This document shows positions 45,701 to 57,399 of a stretch of 64,000 bases of DNA, piece by piece. The stretch covers positions 124,001 through 188,000 of the forward strand of contig JADWOT020001311.1 in assembly GCA_036345935.2 (NCBI GenBank), given 5' to 3'. This DNA is from Taenia hydatigena. Taxonomy: Eukaryota; Platyhelminthes; Cestoda; Cyclophyllidea; Taeniidae. Both the position numbers and the translations under genes were made by a program. The notes under the pieces are model-generated. The model was not told the origin of the DNA. It made no database searches and saw only the letters and a program-made list of their open reading frames with translations. The stretch's first letter is position 1, and each line of letters begins with the position of its first letter.

Positions 45701-46168
45701 ACACTTGTGGAGTACGTCTGCACCAAAATTGCTAAGCAAGGGAAAGCAATCACAAACGAAAAATTCAAAATTTATTGGGGAATCACTTAAATAGGAACAT
45801 AGGGGATACTTGGCAATGTGAATCGAATAGGTCTTATGAAAGTGTCACGTTTCCTGTAAAATACCTTTGAAGACATAATAATATGCTTTCCTTGATTCAT
45901 ATTGTTAGGCAGGCACATTACAACCACATTTACTAGCCAACTCAAACCTGCTTTTTATGGCTCTACGAAAAAGCGATGAGGAGCGACGACCGAAGGGGAG
46001 GTCGGAATTCCGCAATGGAGTCAAGCCCAAAACAGATTACAGAGGCAGTGCACCATTGCATTTTCCTGTTATTTTACGACCTGCCTCAGCTCCACAGAAT
46101 TTATTAAGAGAAGCACGAGATGAATTTGGCATCAGTCTTTCATTTTCACGTAAATTAGAGTTCCTTAA

Positions 46169-47648
46169 ATGATGGTCGCTTTTAGGCTGTGCGTTCCAGC
46201 AGGATTTCATGGTGCAGTAAAATTCTACCTCACGCGCATTAGCTAAGGTATTGCGCCGATGGGAGGCATCCGCCCTCACAATAGAACTCATGCACTTCAT
46301 TACGCGCATGATTAAGAGTGGTTTTGCCTGAGAAGCTTAAAGAAGGAATGTAACAAAAAAAATAAACTTATTGTATGGGAACACACAGAAACCTCTGCTG
46401 CTGGCAAACATTTCAATATCTGGCAAATGAACCAATCCTTGTGCGTTGTGTCTCCGTTAGTTTGAACCTTTGATCATAAGGATCCCGAAGGTTCAGAATT
46501 TGGCTTTTATCTTCGGCTGATAGCCATCCATCATTGTCTCTAAAGAAGCTTAAAAGCGATAGAGATGTCATAAAAATGTATTTCATTTTCCATCGCATAA
46601 CGGTGACATGTGGGCCCTTTTATGATGAGCATCTTAGGACCGCATCGAACTCAAATTTAGTAAAATGGGAAATAAAATGAAGAAGTTTGTTCCATATGAA
46701 GTCAGTGAGCCTTACACGGCCTCTTCTGTCTACCATGACTCTCTAGACACACCGCAGACATCACGACCTAGACGCCCAGCTAAACGAAAATTTCATCAGT
46801 TTATTGTTGCTGACCGATTGAAAAACTTCTTTCTACCATTTGCTTAACTTCATTTTTAATGCTAAAATCCTTTCCAGTCGCCATTGTAGTGCCGCTAAAG
46901 GCTTCTTAACACAAAACCGGTATAAAAGGCATTTGCCGCTTCCTGCATCAAAGAGAATTCAATAAATATGAGCATTTTATTTCACTGGTAGTAAATAGTA
47001 AGTGACTGTGCCGTAGATGACAAAATCTTTCATCTCGGGTAGTCGTGACAGCTTGGGCCAGCAGAGGTGAGATGGTAAAGTAGCTCTAGTCGATGGGTTT
47101 GTGGACGTGTCTGAAACAACACGGCGATGAACGCACGCCGGGATGGGTCAGAGTGGCTTTGAGTAAAATGGGTTGCGTGAAAAGAATGCTCGTCGATTAG
47201 TCAAAAAGGTTGGTTCATCTAACCCTATGGTTTTCTTCCCGCTTTTCTTCTGAGAGCATTAATAAGTAAATGAATTGCGGTCAAGGCCTTAAAGTGGATC
47301 TTATGCAGCCAGATGTCCTAGTCATCAAGTCTATGGCGTATCTTACTGCCTGCTCTGCCGTGAGAGACGACTTATTTTTCAGGGAGGAGAGATAGTGCAA
47401 AAGGATGAGGGAGAAGGACAGTGGGCAACAACATGTAAATAAGCTTCATGCAGTCCAGATGGCATCACTAAGCAGTCCTCAGGCAGTCTCGATGTGGACC
47501 GTTGGCCATGAACTCGTTGGCAATGAGGACTCTATCGTTATGCAAAAGTTTTGCAGCATCCATTCCACCTCAACGCTTGGTCTATTAAAAATTGTTTCAC
47601 CATCACATTTATCCAGCGTATGAAGCCCAGGTAGATTACACCGGGATC
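46169..47648 (-). pseudogene. Decayed protein tyrosine kinase gene, KIN copy 3
   Basis: The blocks follow the order of KIN copy 2. Near 47590-47648: DPGVIYLGFIRWINVMVKQF (glycine loop region). Near 47405-47560: RVLIANEFMANGPHRDCLRT, two stops, then CHLDCMKLIYML. Near 46690-46766: RVMVDRRGRVRLTDF (catalytic loop to DFG, with I in place of the G). Near 46450-46550: GWLSAE, a shift, then FGILM. Near 46169-46235: TMKSCWNAQPKSD (subdomain XI). Several stops and shifts are present. Spacing between blocks parallels copy 2 within about 200 bases, which argues for one duplicated multi-exon gene. Confidence 0.75.
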
Positions 47649-47649
47649 G

Positions 47650-48800
47650 AATCACGTCCTCCACTGGATGGCAACTCGTCGAGAATTGAGTCAAAGAGGA
47701 AATTCCCTTCAAAGCCAATCGAAATGGGTGAATGAGCTGACCTATAGCGATTAAAGAGTCAACAAGAGCGGGCGATAGCATAAATGACTGAATCCTCAAT
47801 ATACGAACAGCTACGGAAATGTGTCGAATTGGAGGGCAGAAAGGCATGCAGAAATGTATAAGCGTGGAATGTAACAAAGGAAGCCAACGTTAGGAGGGAG
47901 AGGGATATAAGCTTACAAATAACTAGGCTGGTTTGTGGATAGGAAGGTGAGGAATGGAGAAAGAACTCACCATCAACAGCGAGATTACTGCATTTGCCGA
48001 CAGCAGTCTCAAATTCAGGGAGGCACTTGCACTCCCCAACACTCCAACAACTGAATGCTGAACGCAAACATGAGGCATGTATTCGTGCTGGTGACACGAA
48101 CGCAAGCACTAATCCCACTTGCCTTCACCAGATCTGGCAGTTCTTATCCAGTTAGGCAGGAGGAATGGTGCTACTGGCAAGATACTGCTAAAACATATCA
48201 TGTTCATGTGATCCGCTTGAACACTTTTGCAGTTTTTATGTGGTGACTGCTGATGCAAGGACTCCATGCGGTTGGCTCCGTTTAGCCAACCAACACGCGA
48301 CTCGTCTGGTGCTAACTTACACCTTTCACCTGCTCTTCGGCGGCTCCACCCCATCGGGGTGTGACAGAGGTGCATTCGGAGATGAAGGGCGGCAATTGTA
48401 GTGGAAAAATGCAATACATTACCACAAGATCCAAATCACAGTTTCTTTGACGTCTACGTATTCTTAGTTATGCCGATTGTGATTAAGCCCTGAGCTGCGC
48501 CAATCACATAACACGTGCTTATTGGAAGGCATTCATCCAACCACAATTTGTCACAGCTTCAAGCCTCCTCGCATTTGTTCGCGACTGCACACTCGAGGGA
48601 ATGACGCACCACGCAGACTCCAGTGTGAACAGGTAGGTAGGCGATTACTGGTGTGAGCAGAGGTGACAGCTCCATACTGACGTGTGGGTGGCACAAATGC
48701 AGCGCTGTAGTAGTACCAATGTATTGATGATTGACTGACAGTATTTTGATGCCTGTAGTGTATTAGGAGTGTTCATTTCGGCGACCCTATGTCGCCTTGA
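47650..48800 (-). repeat. KIN copy 3, upstream segments
   Basis: Partner of 35.35-36.4 kb. It includes the FDSI pseudo-exon (47685-47738) and a GCTGTTGATG|GTGAGT junction near 47.97 kb on the minus strand, which matches the one near 0.65 kb. Confidence 0.5.
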
Positions 48801-48899
48801 CTATAGAAAGAATAATTTTGTAAAATTGCATAAGCCACTCCGTGTGTTTTCTTTCGATGCTAAGTGGTAATTCTCATTTAGATGGGAATTAAAATCGAG

Positions 48900-49270
48900 T
48901 AACAAGCTGTGAAGGACCCTAAGAATTGCTGTAATTTATCAAACGTACAACACCTCCAATCACAACCTCATCATTCACACCCTGAATCAAAACTACTCAT
49001 CACTGCCTTGTGTGTGAGTCCCTCAAAAACTTAGACTGCGAGTTGTGGGAGATTAGGTACTTGTCTTAATAACTCAGTAGCTTGTCAATTTCATCTCGAT
49101 TGTCAGTTGAGTTTTAATCATTTCTTGACTTGGATGCTGTCGAACCGATTGCATCATGGTTTTCTCACTTGTAATGATGTTCATTTCGTCGGGATTTGTG
49201 CACCGCATTCGCTTTACATCGGTGCTCATTTTTAGTCCATATTCTGACATTAATCTACGAAGCATTTATT
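48900..49270 (+). repeat. Repeat Q1 copy 2
   Basis: Direct partner of 10.34-10.76 kb. The two copies are about 38 kb apart. Confidence 0.6.
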
Positions 49271-49499
49271 AATTGAACTTATTGTTCCATGCTACTTGCT
49301 CCTTGTCGATAGGAAACATTTGGACCCTTTGAGGTTCGTGGGTAAGGATGGCATGGAAAGGAATGACAATACGATTGCAAGCCCATTTGCAATCCCACCC
49401 TCGGTATACGCACCAACATGATGTTTGCTACAATTGGATGCAATTCCAAAGGATTCGAATCAGCTCTCAAAGGATGCGAAGGCAATTGCGTTGACCACA

Positions 49500-49710
49500 G
49501 CGTAGGGCGGAAAGTTGCAGACACATGGCTCATCACCATCGAAGCCTCGTAACTACTGCGACTAGCAGCCTAAAAGCAAAACGAATCCAAAAATATATGT
49601 TGAACCAGGTAATGCGAATGAAGGGCACAATTACTGGCAATGGGTTGAAGAATTGACTGCTGGAGTGATGCAATTCTTGTGCTTCACCAATTGGCTAAAC
49701 TTGGAAGGAG
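49500..49710 (+). repeat. Repeat Q2 copy 2
   Basis: Direct partner of 8.50-8.72 kb. Q1 and Q2 lie in the opposite order at 8.5-10.8 kb, so a rearrangement has separated them. Confidence 0.5.
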
Positions 49711-50079
49711 GCTTGCATAAAAAGGCGACTCGCTCGACGGAAGAAACTAAGAAATTTCCATTGCGATTCAGCTTACACCTTGAATGATGTGCGTGTGCAA
49801 CCCCACAGGCTTACTTCTAGTTGTACCGGTATCATCAATCCAACGTCGTCTTAACTGCTATTGAATTGTTGAGTAAAAATAAAGTCGAAACGCGAGTTGA
49901 TGTGCACTTGAGAAATCGCAACCAAGTCCCTGCTTAGTAGTTGGTTATTACTACAGATGTTAAATTTAGCTGTTCGCCAGTGCATACATCACGTTCCATA
50001 ACCTATTTCCTTCCTTCTTTTCCCCACTTCGAAAACTAAATCACCACAACATAAATTGCCACAGCCATTTGGAGGCGCT

Positions 50080-51370
50080 GACAATCTCTAGCAAGTATCC
50101 AACATGCTATCCTAACAATAATTTGCATGGGCCTAATGAGCGTAGTAGTATGATTGCCAGCTATCAAAAATTGTTGCTTTTCGCATTGATTCAAAAGAAC
50201 TTTACTATATAGACTAAGTCCTTTACTTCTAAGGCATGCCATTCCATACACATGGTTATTTGATTACTCTTTCTTCCATTTGTAGAACTAATGAGCCACA
50301 GAAGGCATACTTAGATGACCCATCATGCATGTTTTACATTAACCTTGTTGTTAATCAAAGATGTGCTAATGTGGAAAATGGATGGCAGTGCGACCTTCCG
50401 TTCAGCCGCATATATTCTACGCACCCGCTCTGCAGAGGCTCTGTATTGTCCGTAACCAAAGCCTTTGGGGCATAGGGGAGCAGTGTCCACTGATCTCGTC
50501 TCGCAGCCGTTCCAATAGGGCGCAACCACTAGCTGCATTGAAAAATGTAACCTCGCATTTGCACAGGAAAGTGTGCTTCCCAGCGACCACACTACAGTCG
50601 CTACACCGCAAACTAGGTGTTCGTTCGCTTATCTGGAGCTGTTGCCATGCGCTTGTGGCACGAGCAAGCATAGCCGATCGTTCATGCCTGATAAATTTCC
50701 CATGCCACATAAATGTGGCGCAACTGAGTAATTATCTATTGCAAGTGGCAACAACCGCTAACTATAAAGATTTATTAAAATTATGGCAAGAAGGAAAAGT
50801 CACTACCATTTAGTAAAACAAAATGCTTGCTGATGTGCTTGCAAATATGAATCTGTTCTCACCGCCAAAAGAAGCGCAAGTGCCAAATGGTTCAACAATT
50901 CTAGGGAGCTTACAAAGTTTCCAAAGACGACTTAAATGCCTCTATAATATAAAACCCATAAAGATTTTATTTAGGGATGACAACTTTTTAGAAGGTCAGA
51001 GATCTTTACCAATGCACGTCATCAAGTAGACTTTCTTCCCTTGTCAGCTCTCAACCACCAGGGCACCCAATGCGACTCATTTCGCCTGCTCCTCTGTGTA
51101 GTGGTATGGGTATCTGTTTAGACGAACAGAGAAGGCTTAACCACTCAAACATATGCTAATTCGAATCAGCTGGTGATGTCGAATTCTATTAATCGACTCC
51201 GTAGGGCTTAAACTACCACTCGAGTATCACTTGAGGTGAGTGGAGATGGTAACCTTGATGTGGATCACAGTCGCCTCCTCAGGCAACTCGCCTACTTCTA
51301 CTGCTATTCCAACAACACGCTACTTTGCCAACAGCTCTTCGCCGCGACTTCAAGCATTTAAATGTTTCTC
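50080..51370 (+). repeat. PAL family copy 6
   Basis: In order: a GATTGCCAGCTATCAAAAAT block, GATGTGCTAATGTGGAAAAT at 50360, CCCAGCGACCACACTACAGT near 50579, the right hairpin at 50704-50719, the CCTCTGTGTAGTGGTATGGG block near 51093, and the CACTTGAGGTGAGTGGAGAT to CAGTCGCC block near 51228-51275. The left hairpin is lost. It is followed closely by copy 7. Confidence 0.6.
50704..50719. other. Right hairpin of PAL copy 6, with paired change
   Basis: GCCACAT and ATGTGGC form a perfect 7-bp stem around AA. Relative to the GTCACA/TGTGAC copies, the second pair is changed on both sides (T-A to C-G). Confidence 0.6.
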
Positions 51371-51399
51371 GTTCCTTGTTCTAAATTAACCTGCTTTTA

Positions 51400-52100
51400 A
51401 TTAACCAAAGGTGTGTTGATGCGGAAAATAGACGTCAGTGCGACCTCGCATCAAGCCCTGTTCGCTTCACTCACCCTCTCTGTAGAGCCGCTGCAAAGAT
51501 ATTAACCGAATCCTTTAGGGCACAAAAGAGCTAGGTGCTCACTGGTCTTGACCTCTAGTTATGTCACTGACACCAAAATACAGACAGCAGTGAATTTGGT
51601 GATCTCGCATTCAGCTGCCAAGTTGTGCCTCCCAGTGACCAGTCCACGGCCACCACACATCAAGTTGGATTCAGGCCACCGTCACCTTTCTAATAGGCTT
51701 ATCACTTCCTTGCTTGCTTTTTTTGATCTCATTCAATGCATTCGAGGTTCAAGTCGGCATAACAGGTCGTCCTTGCCTAATGAATGATCCGTGTCACACA
51801 TACGTGACGCAACGGAATGATTGAACATTTTAAATGACAAAAGCCTCTAGTTTTAAAAATCTTTCAACACTACAGCAACAAAACAGCGTTGTTTTTACTT
51901 TGTTAAAATTGTTGCCTGCTTAGAAGCCAACGTGCTTGCGAATGTTGATTTGTATTGTCGACGTAGAAATGTTTAATGTCAAACATTTTGCTCAATCGAA
52001 AATAAACCATTGCAAATATTTTGCGTTTAGCTTTGCACAAAAAGCTTTGTTGTATTTGAATGCACTTGATGTGACCTGCAATATATTCTCCTCTACTCAA
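51400..52100 (+). repeat. PAL family copy 7 (partial, in tandem with copy 6)
   Basis: It starts at the GGTGTGTTGATGCGGAAAAT block (51408), carries the ACCAGTCCACGGCCACCACA block (51638), the hairpin at 51791-51810 and TTAGAAGCCAACGTGCTTGC near 51920. It lacks the left hairpin region. Confidence 0.6.
51791..51810. other. Hairpin of PAL copy 7
   Basis: GTCAC and GTGAC pair around a six-base ACATAC loop. Confidence 0.5.
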
Positions 52101-52149
52101 ACGCGTTTGCGGTCTAGTCCGGATATGCCCTCGGCGGATATTTACACGA

Positions 52150-54080
52150 TGAAGAACAAATAAATAAATTCATGTCTTATTAACTCCTTCGTAAATAGAA
52201 TTCCAGCTTACAATTTGACCACTAAATATTAGATAAGCTACCAAGCTGGGGCTATAAATGGATCATGCAATCAATTAACGAAGTTATAGCACCCAAAGCT
52301 TTCTCTGAGACGGAAGAAGATATAACACATGAAGGGAATGCATTTGTTCGGTAAACAGAAAAAGAATTCCGGGTGCTAGCATCCAAAGGCCAGTTTGCCC
52401 AGCGATGGCAAAAGAACAAACAAGTACCCGCAACAGGAGATGGAATTCAGGCAAATAGCGAAGTGTTACAAAGTAATTTATTCGAATAACTGTCAAGTGC
52501 CTCAAATTCGCTTGACATTACCACGCAATCTTGATCCATGTGTATGCAGTGGAGCTTCTGAGTGTTACGCGACCCAAAGTCGAGTGGAGTCTGCAGAATT
52601 CAGCCAGTGCAAGTTCTTAGGCGGAGGAAGTGTAACTCCTCTTCTGTGTTGTCTGTTCATTGCAAAAAGCTCATCACAGACTCCATTTAGGATAATTAGT
52701 TGTGGTAGCGAGACTCCTTCACCTCAGTTATTGCGCCTTTCACAGAAAAGACACAGCAAAATGATCAAATCATCAAACAATGATTGTGCTAAGCGAATTT
52801 GGCACCCGGAGTAAAGAGGCGATAGGAACTAAAAGCATCTTCTGTGATAACAACACTAAGTCAGTCGACAATGTCCAATGACGAATCGCCCTTGCAGTCA
52901 CGTAGTTGTGTAGTGGGAGAATGAATCGAATGTTCACTCAAACCCATTGCCTTCATGTGCAAACGGTGGTGAGTGAGTCAAAAATCCTTGTAAGTAGCTT
53001 CTTTATTAGTCGCAGTTATTATCCAAATGAGAGTTTGTAGAGCAAATATTTTAATAAGTGGGTGTCGGACCTTGAATCGTGTTTCGAAACAAACTATATT
53101 GAATTGAGTTAACGCGTAGATCCCGAGCGACGCCGCACGTATCGAATCTAGGAAGCAAAGCTGCTTCCTCTCCTCCTCTATCAAGAGTCCGATCATTTAG
53201 TGTTAAAAATACAAGCACTATTCGTTCCTCCATTGTTCCATTGCTCCACTTACCCCCGTTGTAGGTACTTGACCTCGAAAATCTGACTTCACTGAACATT
53301 GAATGAGGAACACATGGGCCGTATGCGGTCTATCTATAGTGCTAGAATGGCACTGGTAGTCAAAGCAGGCTCCATCTCAATGGTGCTGAGCGTATGCGAT
53401 TTCACTGCGACTATCAAAGCGCATCCAATCCATCTCTGAAGTCAATGAAAGCCGCGAGTCTGTCAGCGCATTCCCCATTGACATACACAGAAGATAGACA
53501 CTCGTAGCCTAGGTATGGGTCTAGTCTTGGGGTAGAGAGGAGGCTTAAGTTAAATACCTGCCCGATCGACACTCCACCTGCCCAGCCTTCTATCACCGGC
53601 GATCTGCTCCTCCCACTATTTTGACTACTGAACATATCGGACAAGCCCATCCGTCCAGGTGCTCAATTTATACTGAGCGAAAAGTCGTCCCATCAATCAC
53701 GCCAGCATTCGCCACTCACAGCCACATAACCACTGAGAAACAATGGTTCAGCGCCCACCACCTTCTTGCAGAAAGCCAGGGCTTGCTCGTTCTGCGAAGC
53801 TACTGCTCTAACCACAGCGGAGGACTGAGACACGAGAGGTTGTGTCTATTGAAGTGGATGGCATTTACTAATGGAACGCGCATAATGCAGTGCCCATTAA
53901 GACGCATTAAATGAGTAGCACTTTAAGTAGGATAGAAGAAGGGAAGGCTTCGTGTAAGCACATGAAAAAATTGGAGGTGGGTGGTGCAGAATTACTTAAA
54001 ATGCTCAATGTCTAATGTCAAGAAATGCGCAAGTGCGATTATATAAGCAGGTTGGCGAAAAGTACTTAGAGGGGGAGAGA
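52150..54080. other. No gene seen
   Basis: A 139-codon plus-strand frame at 52395-52814 and shorter frames have no recognised domain. A short TTGA tandem lies near 54084-54095. Confidence 0.3.
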
Positions 54081-54090
54081 GATTGATTGA

Positions 54091-54537
54091 TTGATGGTGT
54101 GTAGGGGTTACATAAATCCAAACTTCAGTCATTGCAAACATTGTTTTGGCAAAGACACACAAGTGGACGTCGTGATTACACCATCTTCATTTAGGCGGGA
54201 CATAAGGAATGCCACACAGAGCACCTTTGTTGGCATCTCACGCCAATTGAGCTTTCGCTCTATCAGTCGCTTGATTTACTCTCCTTTTCTTATTCGTTTA
54301 GTCCTTTTTTTTAATTTCGTTAATCTGATTTTCATTCAATCCATACCCATCCATCCAAATTGCTATAAGCGGATAATAGCTCAATATCAAATCGTTCAAG
54401 TTTTAGTTGACTTAACATTAAAAGTATGCGATTTACCTGGTGTCTTGGGTTTGGTTAGACTCTACATGGATATTAAAATTATGAATTGGAATCTAACAAA
54501 ATATACATGCTTAAGTAGCACGCACAATGTGCGTTAG
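54091..54537 (+). CDS. Unsupported 148-codon open frame
   Basis: One of the longest unbroken frames outside the Hsp70 pseudogene. It has an ATG pair (MMVCRGYINPNFSHCKHC), a hydrophobic stretch (FLIRLVLFFNFVNLIFIQSI) and a TAG. Composition is I/L/N-rich, as expected for AT-rich noncoding DNA. No domain is recognised. Confidence 0.12.
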   Translation: MMVCRGYINPNFSHCKHCFGKDTQVDVVITPSSFRRDIRNATQSTFVGISRQLSFRSISRLIYSPFLIRLVLFFNFVNLIFIQSIPIHPNCYKRIIAQYQIVQVLVDLTLKVCDLPGVLGLVRLYMDIKIMNWNLTKYTCLSSTHNVR

Positions 54538-54544
54538 GCAACGA

Positions 54545-54675
54545 GCTCTGATGGACAAGCACCACCCATTCGGAAAATAATGGTGGTGGATAATTCTGGG
54601 ATTACAGTTATAATCAAGCGCCGACGACTGGGGAATGTTGGCGGGATCTGTTCACCTTGCAGCTAATCCTTTCGA
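54545..54675 (-). repeat. Family A fragment, inverted
   Basis: The reverse complement matches 4.30-4.42 kb and 43.10-43.20 kb (GTCGGCGCTTGATTATAAC, ATCCCAGAATTA). It directly abuts the family T copy. Confidence 0.55.
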
Positions 54676-54739
54676 TTTCAACTGGCCACAGTATTCGGTA
54701 TCCATTGACTTATGTTTGTAACAGCACTTTGCAACATTC

Positions 54740-55023
54740 TTTACACTACCCGATAACTTTGAAAAAGGATCAAAGCGGATACCGCCCACGTCCTCGAACA
54801 TCTGTTGCATGCAGTCCAAGTTCGGACAGAGATCCAACGTTTGCCACGTCAAGCTTGTCACAACAAGTTTTTGCTTTGACGTGAGGACATCGGCTACAGC
54901 ATTCAGGTGTCCACAATCGCAATGTTCAAAATCCGAGCAATCAAGATAGAATATGACACAGTCATAATCACTCAGCTGCATCCTTCCTCTTCCTTCTCCA
55001 CCCTCTTCAGACCACTCACACAT
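54740..55023 (-). pseudogene. Family T, NLDCM motif, copy 2 (frame open)
   Basis: The minus strand is open through CEWSEEGGEGRGRMQLSDYD, FYLDCSDFEHCDCGHLNAVA, DVLTSKQKLVVTSLTWQTLD, LCPNLDCMQQMFEDVGGIRF and DPFSKLSGS, then loses similarity to the other copy. It is better preserved than 17.7-18.0 kb. The ATG at 55023 is probably not a true start, because similarity in the other copy continues upstream as another frame. It lacks the upstream part present there, so it is called a fragment. Function unknown. Confidence 0.45.
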
Positions 55024-55084
55024 GTCATTGAGATGCGGAAGGTATCATAACTATGAGGCCAAGCTTTTAATGCAAAACAGAATG

Positions 55085-55460
55085 ACATGTATTTGGCAGG
55101 AACCTGATAAGCCTACAGAAGTGAGTTCACCAGTTCCTTTTGCTTGAGTCGCCCGATCTTTTTGCACAAAAATAGCCCGACTGCCCATGTAAGTGTTGTA
55201 TGCTCCTTCCGCAGTATCACATCATCAAGAGAGCGTGAGCATTGGTGATTTAAGTGAGAGTTGAAAGCGCGATAGTCAACCACTTCAATGTGCCATATTA
55301 TTCTCCACGTATAAGTATTAGTGAGATTTGACGCATGTTGGTAGTGCCTAATTTATCTGCACTAACAGCTACTTATAACTGCCAGCTGGTCAGGTTTTGA
55401 TTGGCTGCCAGCCAAATTGTTAAATGACTGACCAGCCGAACCATCCACCTAGACGCAGGC
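55085..55460. repeat. Family D copy 2
   Basis: Direct partner of 23.03-23.46 kb. Confidence 0.6.
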
Positions 55461-55469
55461 GAAAATTAA

Positions 55470-56450
55470 TTTTTCACCGGTAGTCTTAATGGGAATTGAA
55501 TTGCGTTCCTCCGCCATCTTCATCACCTCCCAGGTGCTACTTCTTTTTGATGCTCGGCATCAGAGGCAAGGATGGATGGCTATTAGCTGATTGTTAAAGA
55601 TGATGTACTGTCCTTCGAATCCTTGTGCTTGAGCTCCTGGAATATGGAGACATGTCGAACAGAAGGTGGCTCGTTTGGCAAATTTTGAGGTGTTTGGTAA
55701 TGGAAGAATTTTTGACTTGCATTCACCCAATATATTTATTTTCCCGTTGCATTCATTCGAAGTTATTAATTTCAAATCGCTTTAGGTAGTAGGCCTAATG
55801 AGCTGCATAAATTCCTTTGCGAAGATGGATGCCTCCTCTCGGTGCGAAATCACGGCTACGCCTGTAAGGAAGAATTTTACTGCACTATTAAAGCGCACCG
55901 GCTAGTACAACTGAAACGTTGACCGTCATGTGAGGAACTGTGGCGAGAAATTAAACAGGCCATTTTTGACACAACCGTTCCACCCTATGTTAAAGGGAAA
56001 TAAATTGCTGTTACCTAATCCGCCTTTTTATGCGTCCAAAACATGTGATTTACTTTTATAAATCTTGTAAGGCTGGTGTGGATCGTAAGATGACAAGCGA
56101 ACGCACCGTCTTTAAAATCCGTTTTGGAGTCAAATCAATTTAGCGATTTCCACCTCCTCTTCGACCTCTTCAACTTATTTCTATCAGTAGGACCACAAAG
56201 CCAAAAGGTTTGGGTTGGCAAGGTGATTTTTTTAATATGCCTGACTGTACAAAAGGTTGCACTCACTGACCTTTTATCGACTTGTCGTCTGAGCGATCTT
56301 TGACAGAAACACCTAGTCCCTTGATAAGGTGTTCCGCACATTGCTACCCTTGTAATTTTATTAATGCAGAGTGCAGCATTATCAAGCTGATTTTTTTGCC
56401 TTGTGACGTAAATATGAAGGCACTTTGCATGCGTTCATACCCACAGTATA
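55470..56450. repeat. Family R copy 3 and following shared segment
   Basis: Partner of 26.47-27.45 kb. It begins with AATGGGAATTGAATTGCG (compare AATGGGGATTGAATTGCA near 26.48 kb). Confidence 0.6.
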
Positions 56451-56459
56451 GCCAGGAGA

Positions 56460-57340
56460 GGTGCTCGAAGCAGACCGATCATGGATTTAAATCCGACTTG
56501 CAGAGCGGTCTCGATGCTTTGCCAAAGAGGTGCTCGTAAACTAGCATGCTGTTAAAGGCGCGGTGGAGGAAGGAAGCCTGTCTAAGGAAGCAAGTGTAGA
56601 TTGGAACTTTTCCACTTATTTTTGCATTGCCGACTGCAGATGGAGGGCTAAGGGAAAGCACCTGCAACCTACATAAAATCTGTCGTACTTACCTACCAAC
56701 TGCTTCGAGTTAGGTTTCCGTTTACGTGGTCGGGATCCCATTAGTTGCCTAACCTGATGTCCATTCTACAACGCAGAGAAGTGCACAAGAGGGATCTCAG
56801 CGAGTCGATTACAGCTTGACAGAAGAGGCAGCCTGGTTGTAAAATTGACTTACTGAGGGGATTCAAAGGCACCAAACTACAGCAGCTGATTGTCTGCTGT
56901 GTTTCTCTCGCATTGAAAGCAGATCGGCATTTGCAAGCATATAGCTTCCAAGCAGTTAACTTCATCAGTAAAGTTGAAATAATTTATTTTCTTCTAGCAA
57001 TGGTTCTGGTCGGTTTTAGAGAGAAGTAGTTTTTGCCACTTGAAACGGGCAATCACTCCGTTGCATCACATGCATTTGGCACGTGCTTTTCAATAGGCAA
57101 GGATGACCCGTCATGCTGGTTCGTGCAACAAACACATTAATTAGGAAATATGTGAGTGAACAAAGATGAGGTGGGCTTATTGGCCTGACGGCAGTTACCT
57201 GAATCCAGCCTGTGGTGTAGCGGTCGCAGAGCGGTTGCTGGGTGGCACACCTTCATAGTCGAGTGCGAGATTACTTTTTTCTCTACAGGCTGTATTTTAG
57301 CGTTATTGGCACAACCAGACGACGAGTTTAGTAAACACTC
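56460..57340 (-). repeat. PAL family copy 8, inverted
   Basis: Collinear with 27.46-28.36 kb. The hairpin at about 57065-57080 is eroded. Shared blocks include GATGTCCATTCTACAACGCA, GTGAGTGAACAAAGATGAGG and CTTCATAGTCGAGTGCGAGA. Confidence 0.55.
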
Positions 57341-57399
57341 AGGGTGTAATGCAGTGGGTTCTCAGTGTTTCGCTTGCTAAGGAGCGTGTACGATTCCAG

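Noticed and set aside
52395..52814. 139-codon plus-strand frame
   Set aside because: No domain, no supporting junctions and no sign of constraint; treated as chance.
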